DNA of 54,415 nucleotides, taken from positions 1 through 54,415 of the forward strand of contig JAGCYD010000073.1 in assembly GCA_017960985.1 (NCBI GenBank), written 5' to 3'. Position 1 is the stretch's first letter; every line of letters starts with the position of its first letter. The notes under the pieces are model-generated. The model saw only the letters and a list, made by a program, of their open reading frames with translations. It was not told where the DNA came from and searched no databases. The position numbers and the translations under genes are program-made. This document shows positions 37,901-45,084 of this stretch, one piece after another. The DNA comes from Bacteroidaceae bacterium (GTDB lineage Bacteria; Bacteroidota; Bacteroidia; Bacteroidales; Bacteroidaceae).

Positions 37901-38208
37901 CCGTCTCCGGGATCTTCTGGGTCTTCTGTGTTCTCGGGGGCTTCTCTTTTAACCTCATTACCTTCGGGGTCGGTTTTTTCAGGGTCACCAGTACCCATCA
38001 ATCCTTCGAGGTCAAGATTAAAACCCGAAGATGCTTCTGTCTGGATAGCCCCGTCCTTTACGACCCATCCTTCGGTAAACCATCCGTATGGCAAATTGGT
38101 GCCATCGTTGAAGCGCTCGTCCATCTGTTCGGTAGCGACAGACTGCGCCTGCATACTTACTCCCATGAACAGGAGCAACACGGAGAAGAGTAGTGTTTTT
38201 TTCATCAT
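34981..38208 (-). CDS. Secreted repeat protein with Gly/Met-rich insertions and a T9SS-like tail
   Basis: The 1075-residue protein has a signal peptide (ending near MQAQS) and three repeated units. Units 1 and 2 each join a jelly-roll/choice-of-anchor domain (GWFTEGW; LLTPPLVV; EYRFRF; IDSVAG.H) to an ASH/HYDIN-like Ig domain (VINTATGTL / IVNTGTGSL). Unit 3 has the jelly-roll half only. Unit 2 and 3 loops carry Gly/Met runs such as MAAMFGGGSSSF and MMAMMSMFMGGG. The C-terminus (YFDLQGRLLNRKPDKGLYI, then GKKVI) resembles the sorting tails of type IX-secreted or related Bacteroidetes proteins. It is the first gene of an operon with the lipoprotein nuclease. Function unknown. Confidence 0.78.
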   Translation of the reverse strand: MMKKTLLFSVLLLFMGVSMQAQSVATEQMDERFNDGTNLPYGWFTEGWVVKDGAIQTEASSGFNLDLEGLMGTGDPEKTDPEGNEVKREAPENTEDPEDPGDGNDPEEKGTFDISSLLESLMGGGDNNNYLLTPPLVVNDGETLVFSAKKGKKDDSGSGMSLSFGSSDSTFVVERSVYSQNKWVRVADFTTELDTLYKTFTISDTPAGEYRFRFKAAGTVLIDSVAGMHIDNEAPDIYIIENDARAYHLDFSLCTEDSTRALKVINTATGTLAVGITSDNATLFSVSPSELEVAAADTLDVNITFNFAAGQPGKNEAHITFQPADERVYGKTLNTTAVVTQPGVWMEDFNANVQPKGFFTEGWEFHDNIATTSSGGGMAAMFGGGSSSFLMTPPLIVESTDEVLLFSAKSGSGDDGMGSMFGGGGSSVVVEKSVYGSSKWEKVKEFTEPLDSTYRTLWVGYIEPGEYRFRIVASDSIVVDSIAGFHLNNNAPDIYVLHNNTAASAINYGMPQANSTETFAIVNTGTGSLQGSVMSTDESVFALSTKEFAIEANDTAFVGVTYLFDQESLGTHQGVVTFAPTTAVLAPLSYPLTAYSTYADAWTEDFEPEYIPEDETRPLELPEGWQTTGWEVALPSSGGGLMDMLGGLMGGGDSAPKTWMATTSSEAYELITPRLQAKKGDVLRFQAELGGGGMMAMMSMFMGGGASGQLNVYYSIDDGNNWTYYNTFVQSGLIYFVAPYSGVYQLRFTSPSASLDNFYGFRKPIEEVAIYDNEDDVNAEVLEMYNGQTVNVTYDRVLSATPQTDGTWIPRAYIVSLPYDYDFTEYHEADQARIYRLRFKEEYYRQFVFLTDDSARPTLMQAGRAYLVIVMKGQLNLSATGVTLNKEIIDDDLNVVNSFEDWYFNDQFTPVGKWKANFRSISDVEADAMNIYGLRDDGTWARFQSEGDVEKNHLSAFRGYFEVTENTSEVKDDKSLVAARKAAPAPGTYKSIFQKSDQQGSTTSESVNYEQMEYEGNIPIQGGADGIQPTFRAVDADGTSRYFDLQGRLLNRKPDKGLYIENSSNGHSQGKKVIR

Positions 38209-38430
38209 GGTTTGTTTTATGTTGTTCTTTTATATATGTAATACTATTATTTCATTTCAGCAGCGCAATGTACTAAATTTCTTTCAATCAAGCGCTAACA
38301 ATTAGAGCTTTTTTTATAAAGAAAGTTGTTTTCTGGACAACACAACATATGTTTTTGCCTCAATTGATGTATGATGAGTTCAACAAGACGCACGTCTTAT
38401 TTCTGTAAGACCCTATTCTTTTGCCAAAAG
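38209..38430. other. Intergenic region between divergent genes
   Basis: About 290 bp in all separate the start of the 1075-residue gene (minus) from the HU-like gene (plus). AT-rich; I see no clear minus-strand promoter. The only distinct feature is a short perfect palindrome, AAGACG-CA-CGTCTT (38385-38398), which could be an operator. Confidence 0.3.
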
Positions 38431-38462
38431 CTTGGTATTGTTTGGACGATTTTGTAGCTTTG
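38431..38462 (+). promoter_or_regulatory. Promoter upstream of the HU-like pseudogene
   Basis: CTTG at 38431-38434, 20-bp spacer, TAGCTTTG at 38455-38462; the ATG at 38502 follows about 40 bp later. Confidence 0.65.
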
Positions 38463-38501
38463 TTTCGTCTTAAACAATACGAACCTTTAACCCTTACGAC
38501 G

Positions 38502-38972
38502 ATGTCTATCTCTTACAGCCTCGTACCACGCAAGGAAGACTTGCACGATTGTGAATCCAAATGGAAAGTTTATGCTGCTGCCTAGCGCCGCGAGACGGTA
38601 ACGTTGGAACAGATAGCTCACCACATAGCCTCGCATAATTCGGTGTTCTCCGCAGGTACGGTCATCGGTCTGCTCACCGACTTTGAGAAGTGCGTCGTGG
38701 AGCAACTGAAGAACGGCAATCGCGTGGATTTGGGCGAACTTGGTGCCTTCTTCGTCACCCTTCGCGGGCGTGGTGCTGCCACCAGCGAGGAGTTCTCCAA
38801 GGACCTTATTGACCACATCAATGTCCGCTGGCGTTGTTCCAAGTCGATGGATGTGGCGATGCAACGCACCCCTCTGCGCGAAGTGCCCAATCGCGCCGAA
38901 CAGCGCAAGGCCAAAAAGAAGGCGATGGAGGAAGTCACCCAAGCCGTAGGGGAATCGAAGCGTAAGAAGTGA
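38502..38972 (+). pseudogene. HU/HIG-family DNA-binding protein gene with an in-frame TAG
   Basis: Reading from ATG 38502 gives MSISYSLVPRKEDL...KWKVYAAA, then a TAG stop at 38583-38585, then in the same frame RRETVTLEQIAHHIASHNSV and the rest of an HU-like domain (VDLGELGAFFVTLRG) with a Lys-rich tail. The N-terminal part matches the start of Bacteroidetes HU-like proteins, so the stop interrupts one gene; a CAG (Gln) to TAG change would explain it. A shorter protein from TTG 38604 (122 residues) would lack the first strands. Most likely a recent pseudogene. Termination-codon reassignment is unlikely because genuine genes nearby end in TAG. Confidence 0.8.
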
Positions 38973-39041
38973 TTTTCTCCCGTTATTATTTTCTGCTTCG
39001 CTGATTATTCACTAAATTTATGCCATAAATCTAACGGAACG

Positions 39042-40570
39042 ATGAAAAGCAAGCATAATTACTCTATAATTACTATATGCGCATGCCTTCTGCTGTCCAC
39101 CCTTGTGAGGGCACAGAATGTGGCTTCGCGCTTCCACCTGGATGAATCTGATGGAATGGTTGCCGAACTGGTCTCATGTCTTGCGGAAGATACCACGGGC
39201 ATCATTTGGATTGGAACGACAGAGGGGCTACTGGGCTACGATGGCGTGGGATTTGAGTGCTATTCGACCGACAATAGTGGCCTGCCTGGTAATGTGTTCA
39301 CCGACATCTGGGCTGAACCAAACGGCAGTCGTCTATGGTTGGGACTGAAGAGCGGACTGGCTGTGATGGATATCCCCACGCGCCGCATACGAACCCTGAA
39401 CGATGAGGGCTTCTTTAATATAGCCGACCTCTCTGCGGCAGCCGATTGAGGTCTCTGGATACTCAACATTGACTACCACTTTGCTCATCTTGACCTGAAT
39501 ACAGACTCGTTTACCGTCTATACTGTTGATGAATTTCCGGGACTGCCTCGTCGCCCCATAGCCCTACAGGACTTGGGAGGCGGGACGCTGCTGGTGTCAG
39601 GGGAGAACAGGCGCTGGAGAATTGACCTTAACACGCACGAGGTAGAAGAGATAGGTTTGCCGGAAGACTGGAATGTTATCGAAGAACGGCGCCATCTTAC
39701 TGATAGTCATGGAAACCGCTGGACTGGCTCTGAACATGGCTTGGATTGTGAAACGCATATCCGCAGTCCCTTTGCCCTGCTCCCAATGCCCAATAATGGA
39801 AGCACCTTCCTCCACAGCCTGATGAATACTCCGTCAGGCATATTGTGGACAGGTTATACAGACCAGTTTGTGCTTATCAATGCTGACGGAACAGAACATA
39901 GTCGCATTACGGGCAAGGATTGGAGCGGTCCTGCACATTTTACGCCGAACGCTATAGTAATGGAAAACGACGGGCAAGTACTCGTTGGAATGGAAGGACA
40001 AGGCCTTTGGCGCTTTAATCCCCAAACGGGTGCAGCGCACCAGTTGTTTCTTGACGACCCGCACCTCTCCGTCTATGTACTGCATCGGCAGCGTGGGCGC
40101 TGGCTTGCTGGTACCTCGTCGGGAGTCTATGAACTGCGCGATGGTGAGGAACGCCTGCGTGCGGTTGATGCCATTAACAAGGCAATACCCTCACACTATA
40201 TTTTCGGACTGCAGACTGATGCCGAAGGTAAGACATGGGTTGGTATCTACGGCTCAGGCATACAGGTATTCGACTGCCAGTTGCGCCATATATTAAGTCT
40301 TATGCCCCCAACCTTCCCGTCTGGTGCCATCAATCATTTGTTTCGCGACAGTCGGAATCGTATTTGGGCTGCAACCTGTGAGGGCGTAGCCTGCTTTAGC
40401 AATACGCATTATCCAGAGTATTTCGAGGCATATACCCAAGCCGATGGTTTACCCACGATTTACATTAATGCTGTGGGGGAGGATAGCGATGGACGCATCT
40501 GGGTGACCACCAACCGAGGTCTTGTACGCTGGGATGAGAACTCGCAGCAATTCTGCACCTATGGTCAGCA
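39042..40570 (+). pseudogene. Two-component propeller sensor gene, interrupted and truncated
   Basis: ATG 39042 begins a signal peptide (to VRAQN) followed by seven-bladed propeller repeats of the hybrid two-component sensor type (TTGIIWIGTTEGLLGYDG; GRIWVTTNRGLVRWDE). A TGA at 39447-39449 falls inside a repeat (AAAD-stop-GLWIL) and the frame then continues without another stop. After FCTYG (about 40565) similarity to the repeats ends abruptly and the frame runs into the secG terminator; no membrane segment, kinase or regulator domain follows. This is the N-terminal sensor part only, broken twice. Confidence 0.8.
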
Positions 40571-40644
40571 GAAGGCGTGCTGCCAAGAAGGGCGGATATT
40601 GCGCACAGCATTACAAATTGATGCGTGCGAAATAAGATGCGAAA

Positions 40645-40688
40645 GTAATAAAAAGGAAACGGCCACTATCTTGCGGATAGCGGCCGTT
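40645..40688 (-). terminator. Terminator of the secG operon
   Basis: On the minus strand AACGGCCGCTATCC and GATAGTGGCCGTT form a stem with one mismatch (40658-40688), followed by TTTCCTTTTTATT. Confidence 0.85.
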
Positions 40689-40706
40689 CTTTTGATTTGT
40701 GCTGCT

Positions 40707-41063
40707 TTATTCTGCTGGAGCGGGAGCAACGGGAGCCTCTTCTTCCTGAACCTCACCCTGAGGAATACCAGGGATGTTGTTGGGACTCGTTGTCTGCTGC
40801 TCAACGGCCTGGTCCATTACGGCAGAACCGCTTGACTGTGTGTTGCCCAGGAAAGCAACGCTCAGGATGCTCAGCACTACCATGATGGCTGCCAGCGCCC
40901 AAGTCGTCTTCTCAACCACATCTGTGGTCTTGCGCACTCCGAGCATAGCGTTGTTCTCGGCAAAACCACTTGCCAAGCCACCGCCCTTCGACTCCTGAAT
41001 CATCACGATGCAGCACAGCAATACAGCGGCTGCAACTATCAGAATAATAATCAAATTGTACAT
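40707..41063 (-). CDS. secG: Preprotein translocase subunit SecG
   Basis: 118 residues: two membrane helices separated by the conserved cytoplasmic loop QESKGGGLASGFAENNAMLG, then an acidic Glu/Pro/Ala-rich tail longer than in E. coli. SecG assists SecYE during protein export. Last gene of the minus-strand group sigma54-regulator, lptE, TPR gene, secG, an order common in Bacteroidales. Confidence 0.95.
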   Translation of the reverse strand: MYNLIIILIVAAAVLLCCIVMIQESKGGGLASGFAENNAMLGVRKTTDVVEKTTWALAAIMVVLSILSVAFLGNTQSSGSAVMDQAVEQQTTSPNNIPGIPQGEVQEEEAPVAPAPAE

Positions 41064-41071
41064 GTTTGTTC

Positions 41072-41821
41072 CTATTTTTTATTGTTATCGTTGACTATCA
41101 ATTTCTCCAGATATCGTATTTGGTCTGCAAAGTAACGATTTTTTCTCGGATATTTCAAGGAAAGTCGCTGAATAATTTCAAGCGCCTTGTCATATTTCCC
41201 TTGTTTTATGTAGATGCGTGCTAAAGTTTCGGTCAGAACTTCCTCGTTCTCTCCCTCATCGTTATCAATCTGTGGTCGTTGCAGTTCCTCGTCGGGATGC
41301 TCCTGAAGCGTAATCTTTCCTTGCGTGAGGAAATCATCTATCACGCGGGAGCCATACGCCTCGTTCTCTGTCGGCTCACTTTCTGGCGCAGCATCGGCTT
41401 CGATTTGCAACATGTAGGAAACATAGTCTGTCGAGGCATCCACGGTAGGCCGAGACTTGCGCTTCTTTGGTGTCTCCTCCTCGTCCACCTGTGTGGTGAG
41501 GAAGTTGTCAATGAGCGAGTAGGTACGGTCGCTTCTGTCCTCCACATCCTCGTTGGCCTTGTGCACTTTCGGTTCGGGCATGGGTTTCAGACGATCGGCC
41601 TCTATGAGCGAATACAGCACTTTGCGCGACGGGACATATAGTGCAGCCTTGCGCAGTTCCTGCCCGAAACTGGGGTCGTGCGCATCGTACAGTGAACGCA
41701 GCAATAATAGTCTGGCCGCCTGATAGTAGGGATAGCGCTCCACCAATTGGCGCAACTGCTTCTGTGCCGTTGCGCTTCCTTTCAGGGTGCCGATATATTC
41801 CGTTATTCGTTTCGTTGCCAT
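41072..41821 (-). CDS. Tetratricopeptide-repeat protein of the lptE-secG block
   Basis: The 249-residue cytoplasmic protein has no signal peptide. Its N-terminal helices (QLRQLVERYPYYQAARLLLL) and C-terminal TPR unit (ETLARIYIKQGKYDKALEIIQRLS) flank an acidic, variable middle. It is always unnamed in this gene neighbourhood of Bacteroidetes; I know of no established function. It lies 8 bp upstream of secG and 6 bp after lptE in the direction of transcription. Confidence 0.82.
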   Translation of the reverse strand: MATKRITEYIGTLKGSATAQKQLRQLVERYPYYQAARLLLLRSLYDAHDPSFGQELRKAALYVPSRKVLYSLIEADRLKPMPEPKVHKANEDVEDRSDRTYSLIDNFLTTQVDEEETPKKRKSRPTVDASTDYVSYMLQIEADAAPESEPTENEAYGSRVIDDFLTQGKITLQEHPDEELQRPQIDNDEGENEEVLTETLARIYIKQGKYDKALEIIQRLSLKYPRKNRYFADQIRYLEKLIVNDNNKK

Positions 41822-41827
41822 TTGTCC

Positions 41828-42331
41828 TTACCAGTTAGCCACCGTTGCATTGAATATCTGTTCGGTGATGTCTTTCACCATTTCTGTTACCAGTTCTTCC
41901 TGAACATTCACCAGTTGCTGACTCGATTCGTACTCTGCTGTTGCCGAGAATGGTCGTTCGAAGTCCTCTGCGTGGTTCGCATTGTTCACGAAGCGTACAT
42001 TCACCGTCATCTTCAGCTGTACCTGGCTTGAATAGCCGCTGCTCGATATTGCCTTGTTAAACTGGTCGAAGCCTGTAATCTCTCCTGCCAGTTGCAAGTC
42101 GCCGCCTCGCTTCACCTGTTTCAGTTTTGTTTGCGACGCATACAGGTCCGTCAGTTTGTTCTGGAAGATGCTCTGCATTGGAGCCCATACATAGGTCGAG
42201 CGGATGGGGAAATTGTCTATCTGTATTGTTTGGGTCTTCGTGTAGTCGATGCTTGCACCGTTGAACTTATAACTTACGGTGCAGGAGGCCAATAGGATTA
42301 GCAGTGATGTTAGGGCAACTCTTCCTTTCAT
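41828..42331 (-). CDS. lptE: LptE-family LPS assembly lipoprotein
   Basis: The 167-residue lipoprotein has a lipobox LLASC near residue 16 and the Bacteroidetes LptE pattern (SYKFNGASIDYTKTQTIQIDNFP; VKRGGDLQLAGEITGF). LptE plugs the LptD barrel and helps place LPS in the outer membrane. The start overlaps the end of the upstream regulator gene by four bases (ATGA), so it depends on that transcript. Confidence 0.9.
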   Translation of the reverse strand: MKGRVALTSLLILLASCTVSYKFNGASIDYTKTQTIQIDNFPIRSTYVWAPMQSIFQNKLTDLYASQTKLKQVKRGGDLQLAGEITGFDQFNKAISSSGYSSQVQLKMTVNVRFVNNANHAEDFERPFSATAEYESSQQLVNVQEELVTEMVKDITEQIFNATVANW

Positions 42332-43536
42332 TCTTCTATTCCGTAATCTCGGATTTTGCGGTATAGCGTGCGCTCGCTGATGCCCAGATCCTTGGCGGCC
42401 AGATTGCGGCGATTCCTGCTCCTTCGCAATGCAATCTCTATCAGTCGTTTCTCGTTCTTCTCCAGGTTCAGATCCTCTTCGTTGTCCATGGCGATGTCCT
42501 CCACTTCGTCGATGTCGGCGGAAGATATCGTGTGTGGCTGTTCAATCTGTACCGATGGGGCAGGCAGTTGGTGTACGAAGTGCGAACCCGTATGCTGTTC
42601 GGAGGATTTCTGCTTGAGCAGTTCCACATCCATCTTCAGGCTCTGAATCATCAACTGCATCATCTTCAGGGTCTGTTCTATCGGCTCACTCTCCTTGGCG
42701 GCGATGCTTGCGGGACGCAATGCGAGGTCGGTGCTTTCGGCCGATGGCGTTACGCCATATCCTGCCAGCATTTCGGGCGTCACCAGACGGTCCTTGCAGA
42801 GGATGTTCATCTGTTCCACCACATTCTTCAACTGTCGTATGTTGCCTGGCCACTTGTAGCTCATCACCACCTTCTCTGCTTCGGGAGTCAGTCGCAACGG
42901 TTCGGGAATGTTGTACAACGCAGCCGAGTCCATAGCGAACTTTTTGAACAGCAGCACTACATCTTGTCCTCGCTCGCGCAGAGGCGGCATCTTCACGCTG
43001 ATGGTGCACAGACGGTAGTAGAGGTCCTCACGGAACTTACCTTCGCGTATGGCCTTCTCTATCTTCACATTCGTTGCCGCCACGATGCGCACATCGGTCT
43101 TGCGCGGTTCGTTGCTGCCGACGGGGATGTACTCGCCCGTTTCCAGCACGCGGAGCAGTCGCACCTGTGTCGGCAATGGGAGTTCTCCCACTTCGTCAAG
43201 GAACAGGGTTCCGCCGTTGGCAGCCCCGAAGTATCCGTCGTGGTCGCGGTCGGCTCCCGTGAACGAGCCCTTTACATGCCCGAACAATTCGCTGTCGATG
43301 GTACCTTCGGGTATCGAACCACAGTTGATGGCGATGTACCGCTTGGTCTTCCGTAACGAGCTGTCGTGTATGATGCGTGGTATGATTTCCTTTCCCACGC
43401 CGCTTTCGCCCTGTATGAACACAGCCAGATTGGTCTTTGCCACCTGCAGGGCGGTGTCCAGCACAGTATCCAGTTTGCTGTCCCGTCCGATAATCCCATA
43501 GCGGGTCTTTATTTGTGTCAAGTCGTATCCGGCCAT
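42328..43536 (-). CDS. Sigma54-interaction AAA+ transcriptional regulator without receiver domain
   Basis: The 402-residue regulator opens almost directly with the AAA+ domain: Walker A GESGVGKE at residues 43-50, GSFTGA (variant of the sigma54-contacting GAFTGA loop) at 90-95, Walker B GTLFLDE near 108 and the RIVAATN block. A Fis-type helix-turn-helix is at the C-terminus (RNLAAKDLGISERTLYRKI). No receiver or PAS domain precedes it, so its signal input is unclear; the roughly 80-residue linker before the HTH is the only other region. A consensus sigma54 promoter lies 1.4 kb away before hsp20. Confidence 0.92.
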   Translation of the reverse strand: MAGYDLTQIKTRYGIIGRDSKLDTVLDTALQVAKTNLAVFIQGESGVGKEIIPRIIHDSSLRKTKRYIAINCGSIPEGTIDSELFGHVKGSFTGADRDHDGYFGAANGGTLFLDEVGELPLPTQVRLLRVLETGEYIPVGSNEPRKTDVRIVAATNVKIEKAIREGKFREDLYYRLCTISVKMPPLRERGQDVVLLFKKFAMDSAALYNIPEPLRLTPEAEKVVMSYKWPGNIRQLKNVVEQMNILCKDRLVTPEMLAGYGVTPSAESTDLALRPASIAAKESEPIEQTLKMMQLMIQSLKMDVELLKQKSSEQHTGSHFVHQLPAPSVQIEQPHTISSADIDEVEDIAMDNEEDLNLEKNEKRLIEIALRRSRNRRNLAAKDLGISERTLYRKIRDYGIEE

Positions 43537-43565
43537 ATTAAGGCAATTTAATTAAAGTTGGAATG

Positions 43566-43597
43566 CAAAGATACAAATAAGTAAGTGAAAACACAAA
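43566..43597 (-). promoter_or_regulatory. Consensus promoter of the regulator-lptE-TPR-secG operon
   Basis: On the minus strand, TTTG (plus 43594-43597), 20-bp spacer, TATCTTTG (plus 43566-43573), about 30 bp before the start codon. Confidence 0.87.
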
Positions 43598-43619
43598 TGT
43601 ATTTGATGTTTTCCGAAGC

Positions 43620-43757
43620 TAAGTATTCCCTTACCCTGCGGAATACTAATCCGCGGGCAAACACAATACTATTGCATAGCCTTGAAGATTACTATTGCGG
43701 AGACTCGTGAGATACTATTGCAGATACCGAGGAAATATTTGCCCATATATCCCCTCT
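43620..43757 (-). repeat. Tandem array with 23-bp period between divergent promoters
   Basis: Plus-strand cores ATACTAATCC (43643), ATACTATTGC (43666), TTACTATTGC (43689) and ATACTATTGC (43712) are exactly 23 bp apart, with weaker flanking units at 43620 and 43735; 13 variable bases separate the cores. In reverse complement the core is GCAATAGTAT, the same as in the batC-batD array. The segment lies between the regulator promoter and the promoter at 43781; I see no gene in it. Confidence 0.85.
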
Positions 43758-43780
43758 ACCTAACCTTTTGAGACGAATAA

Positions 43781-43811
43781 TTGGTTATGTCTCATTAAAA
43801 TTGTATCTTCG
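43781..43811 (+). promoter_or_regulatory. Probable promoter of the LRR/FISUMP remnant
   Basis: TTG at 43781-43783, 20-bp spacer, TATCTTCG at 43804-43811 (one mismatch), 25 bp before ATG 43837. Confidence 0.5.
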
Positions 43812-43836
43812 TGACACGAAAATAAAAACTCAAAAT

Positions 43837-44381
43837 ATGATGAAGAAATTTATATTGTTTTTTGCCACGCTGGCTTTGGCGCTAAGCAGCAAGGCCGATG
43901 TTGCCATCAACAGCACAAACTTCCCCGACGAGACATTTCGCAGTTATCTGACCAACTATATGCCTGGGGGCAGCGACGGCGTCTTTACCAATGCGGAGAT
44001 TGCCGCCATTACCGAAATCAATATGCGTGGCGGAATATGGGTTATGACTATCAGATTCCCGACACCTTGCAATGGCGGGAATTCATCGACTACTGTACAC
44101 TGAGTTGCGATACCATAAACAATAATAAGGGTGGTTTGACCTTCACCAGTACCATTAACGGCAAATCCATTTACCTGCCTTTTACTGGTATCTATGGAAT
44201 ATCCAGTGGAAGTGGTCGCTCTTTTGCAAAACAAGGTTACTATTGGTCTCGCGACCTAGAATCAGGATATGACAAATACGCCTATTACGTGCGACTCCTC
44301 TCAACTCCCCAAGCATCACTCAGTACCGCCTATGAGCGTTATCACGGTATGCCCATTAGGCCAGTAAAGAGAACGCCATAG
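43837..44381 (+). pseudogene. Chimeric remnant: LRR-protein N-terminus joined out of frame to a FISUMP-like C-terminus
   Basis: From ATG 43837 the frame encodes a signal peptide and the usual N-terminal module of BspA-like leucine-rich-repeat proteins (INSTNFPDETFRSYL; GVFTNAEIAAITEINMRG), then loses sense near 44030 and stops at 44103. A second frame, shifted by two bases, is meaningful from about 44037 to 44381 (IPDTLQWREFIDYCTLS; GYYWSRDLESG; ending MPIRPVKRTP), the C-terminal half of a FISUMP/major-paralogous-domain protein. The missing middle and frame change fit an internal deletion. Confidence 0.72.
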
Positions 44382-44400
44382 CAATAGGATTTTAATCTGG

Positions 44401-44438
44401 AAATAAAAAAGGAAGGGACGGAATCATCCGTCCCTTCC
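44401..44438 (-). terminator. Terminator of hsp20
   Basis: Perfect 11-bp stem GGAAGGGACGG (44411-44421) / CCGTCCCTTCC (44428-44438); on the minus strand it is followed by TTTTTTATTT. Confidence 0.9.
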
Positions 44439-44461
44439 TTGCGTTTCGCTGCCGTCGGCAC

Positions 44462-44887
44462 TTATGCAATCTCAATCATACGGCTGACTTTGGCCTCTTC
44501 CTTCTTCGTCTTGGGCAGAACGACGGTCAGTATGCCGTTCTCTACCTTGGCGGAGATGCCTTCCTTGTTCACATCCTCGGGCAGGGTATAGGTCTGCTGG
44601 TAGTTGGTGTAGGCGAACTCGCGGCGCAGGTAGTGCTGCTTCTTGTCCTCCTCCTTGTGCTCCATTTTGTTCTCGATGGCAACGGAGAGGTTACCCTCGT
44701 CGTTGATATGCACGCGGCAATATTCCTTCTTGATACCAGGGGCTGCCACTTCCATGGTGTATTCCTGTTCGCTCTCCTTGACATTTACTGCGGGAGCCGT
44801 AGCGCTTACATGCGGCATGATGTCGCTGTTCATAAACTCGTCGAATACGGTTGGGAACCAACTCTTTCTAATCATTACTGGTAACAT
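44462..44887 (-). CDS. Hsp20/alpha-crystallin small heat shock protein
   Basis: About 141 residues with the alpha-crystallin domain: AVNVKESEQEYTMEVAAPG, then YCRVHINDEGNLSVAIE and the terminal AKVENGILTVVLPKTK. Small heat shock proteins hold unfolding proteins in soluble complexes. The start is set at 44887 because GGAGGATAAGAAA immediately precedes this ATG; an ATG five codons earlier is part of that ribosome binding site. A sigma54-type promoter lies about 50 bp upstream, so expression is probably activator-controlled. Confidence 0.93.
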   Translation of the reverse strand: MLPVMIRKSWFPTVFDEFMNSDIMPHVSATAPAVNVKESEQEYTMEVAAPGIKKEYCRVHINDEGNLSVAIENKMEHKEEDKKQHYLRREFAYTNYQQTYTLPEDVNKEGISAKVENGILTVVLPKTKKEEAKVSRMIEIA

Positions 44888-44937
44888 TTTCTTATCCTCC
44901 ATTTAATAGGTTAGTAATCTAAATCTACAAGGGAGGT

Positions 44938-44953
44938 TGCAACAAGTGTGCCA
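44938..44953 (-). promoter_or_regulatory. Consensus sigma54 (-24/-12) promoter of hsp20
   Basis: On the minus strand TGGCAC (plus 44948-44953), a 5-bp spacer and TTGCA (plus 44938-44942) match the RpoN consensus exactly. The predicted transcript start, near 44926, leaves a leader of about 40 nt with a GGAGG site. A palindrome GTCA-AAC-TGAC (44988-44998), some 60-70 bp upstream of the start, is a candidate activator site. Confidence 0.72.
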
Positions 44954-45084
44954 GCTGTGTTTAGGCGACAAATTGGCGCAAATGATGGTCAAACTGACAC
45001 AAAACAGGTCGGATGTTCGCCTATATACGAAACTTTGTATTACCTTTGTCCGGTCGTACATATTATATATAATATAGTATAGGA

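Noticed and set aside
38583-38585. TAG reassigned to glutamine, as in some phages
   Set aside because: Intact host genes here, including batC and the PAP2 gene, end in TAG at the expected place.
43620-43757. CRISPR array
   Set aside because: Period of 23 bp is far too short for repeat plus spacer, and cas genes are absent.
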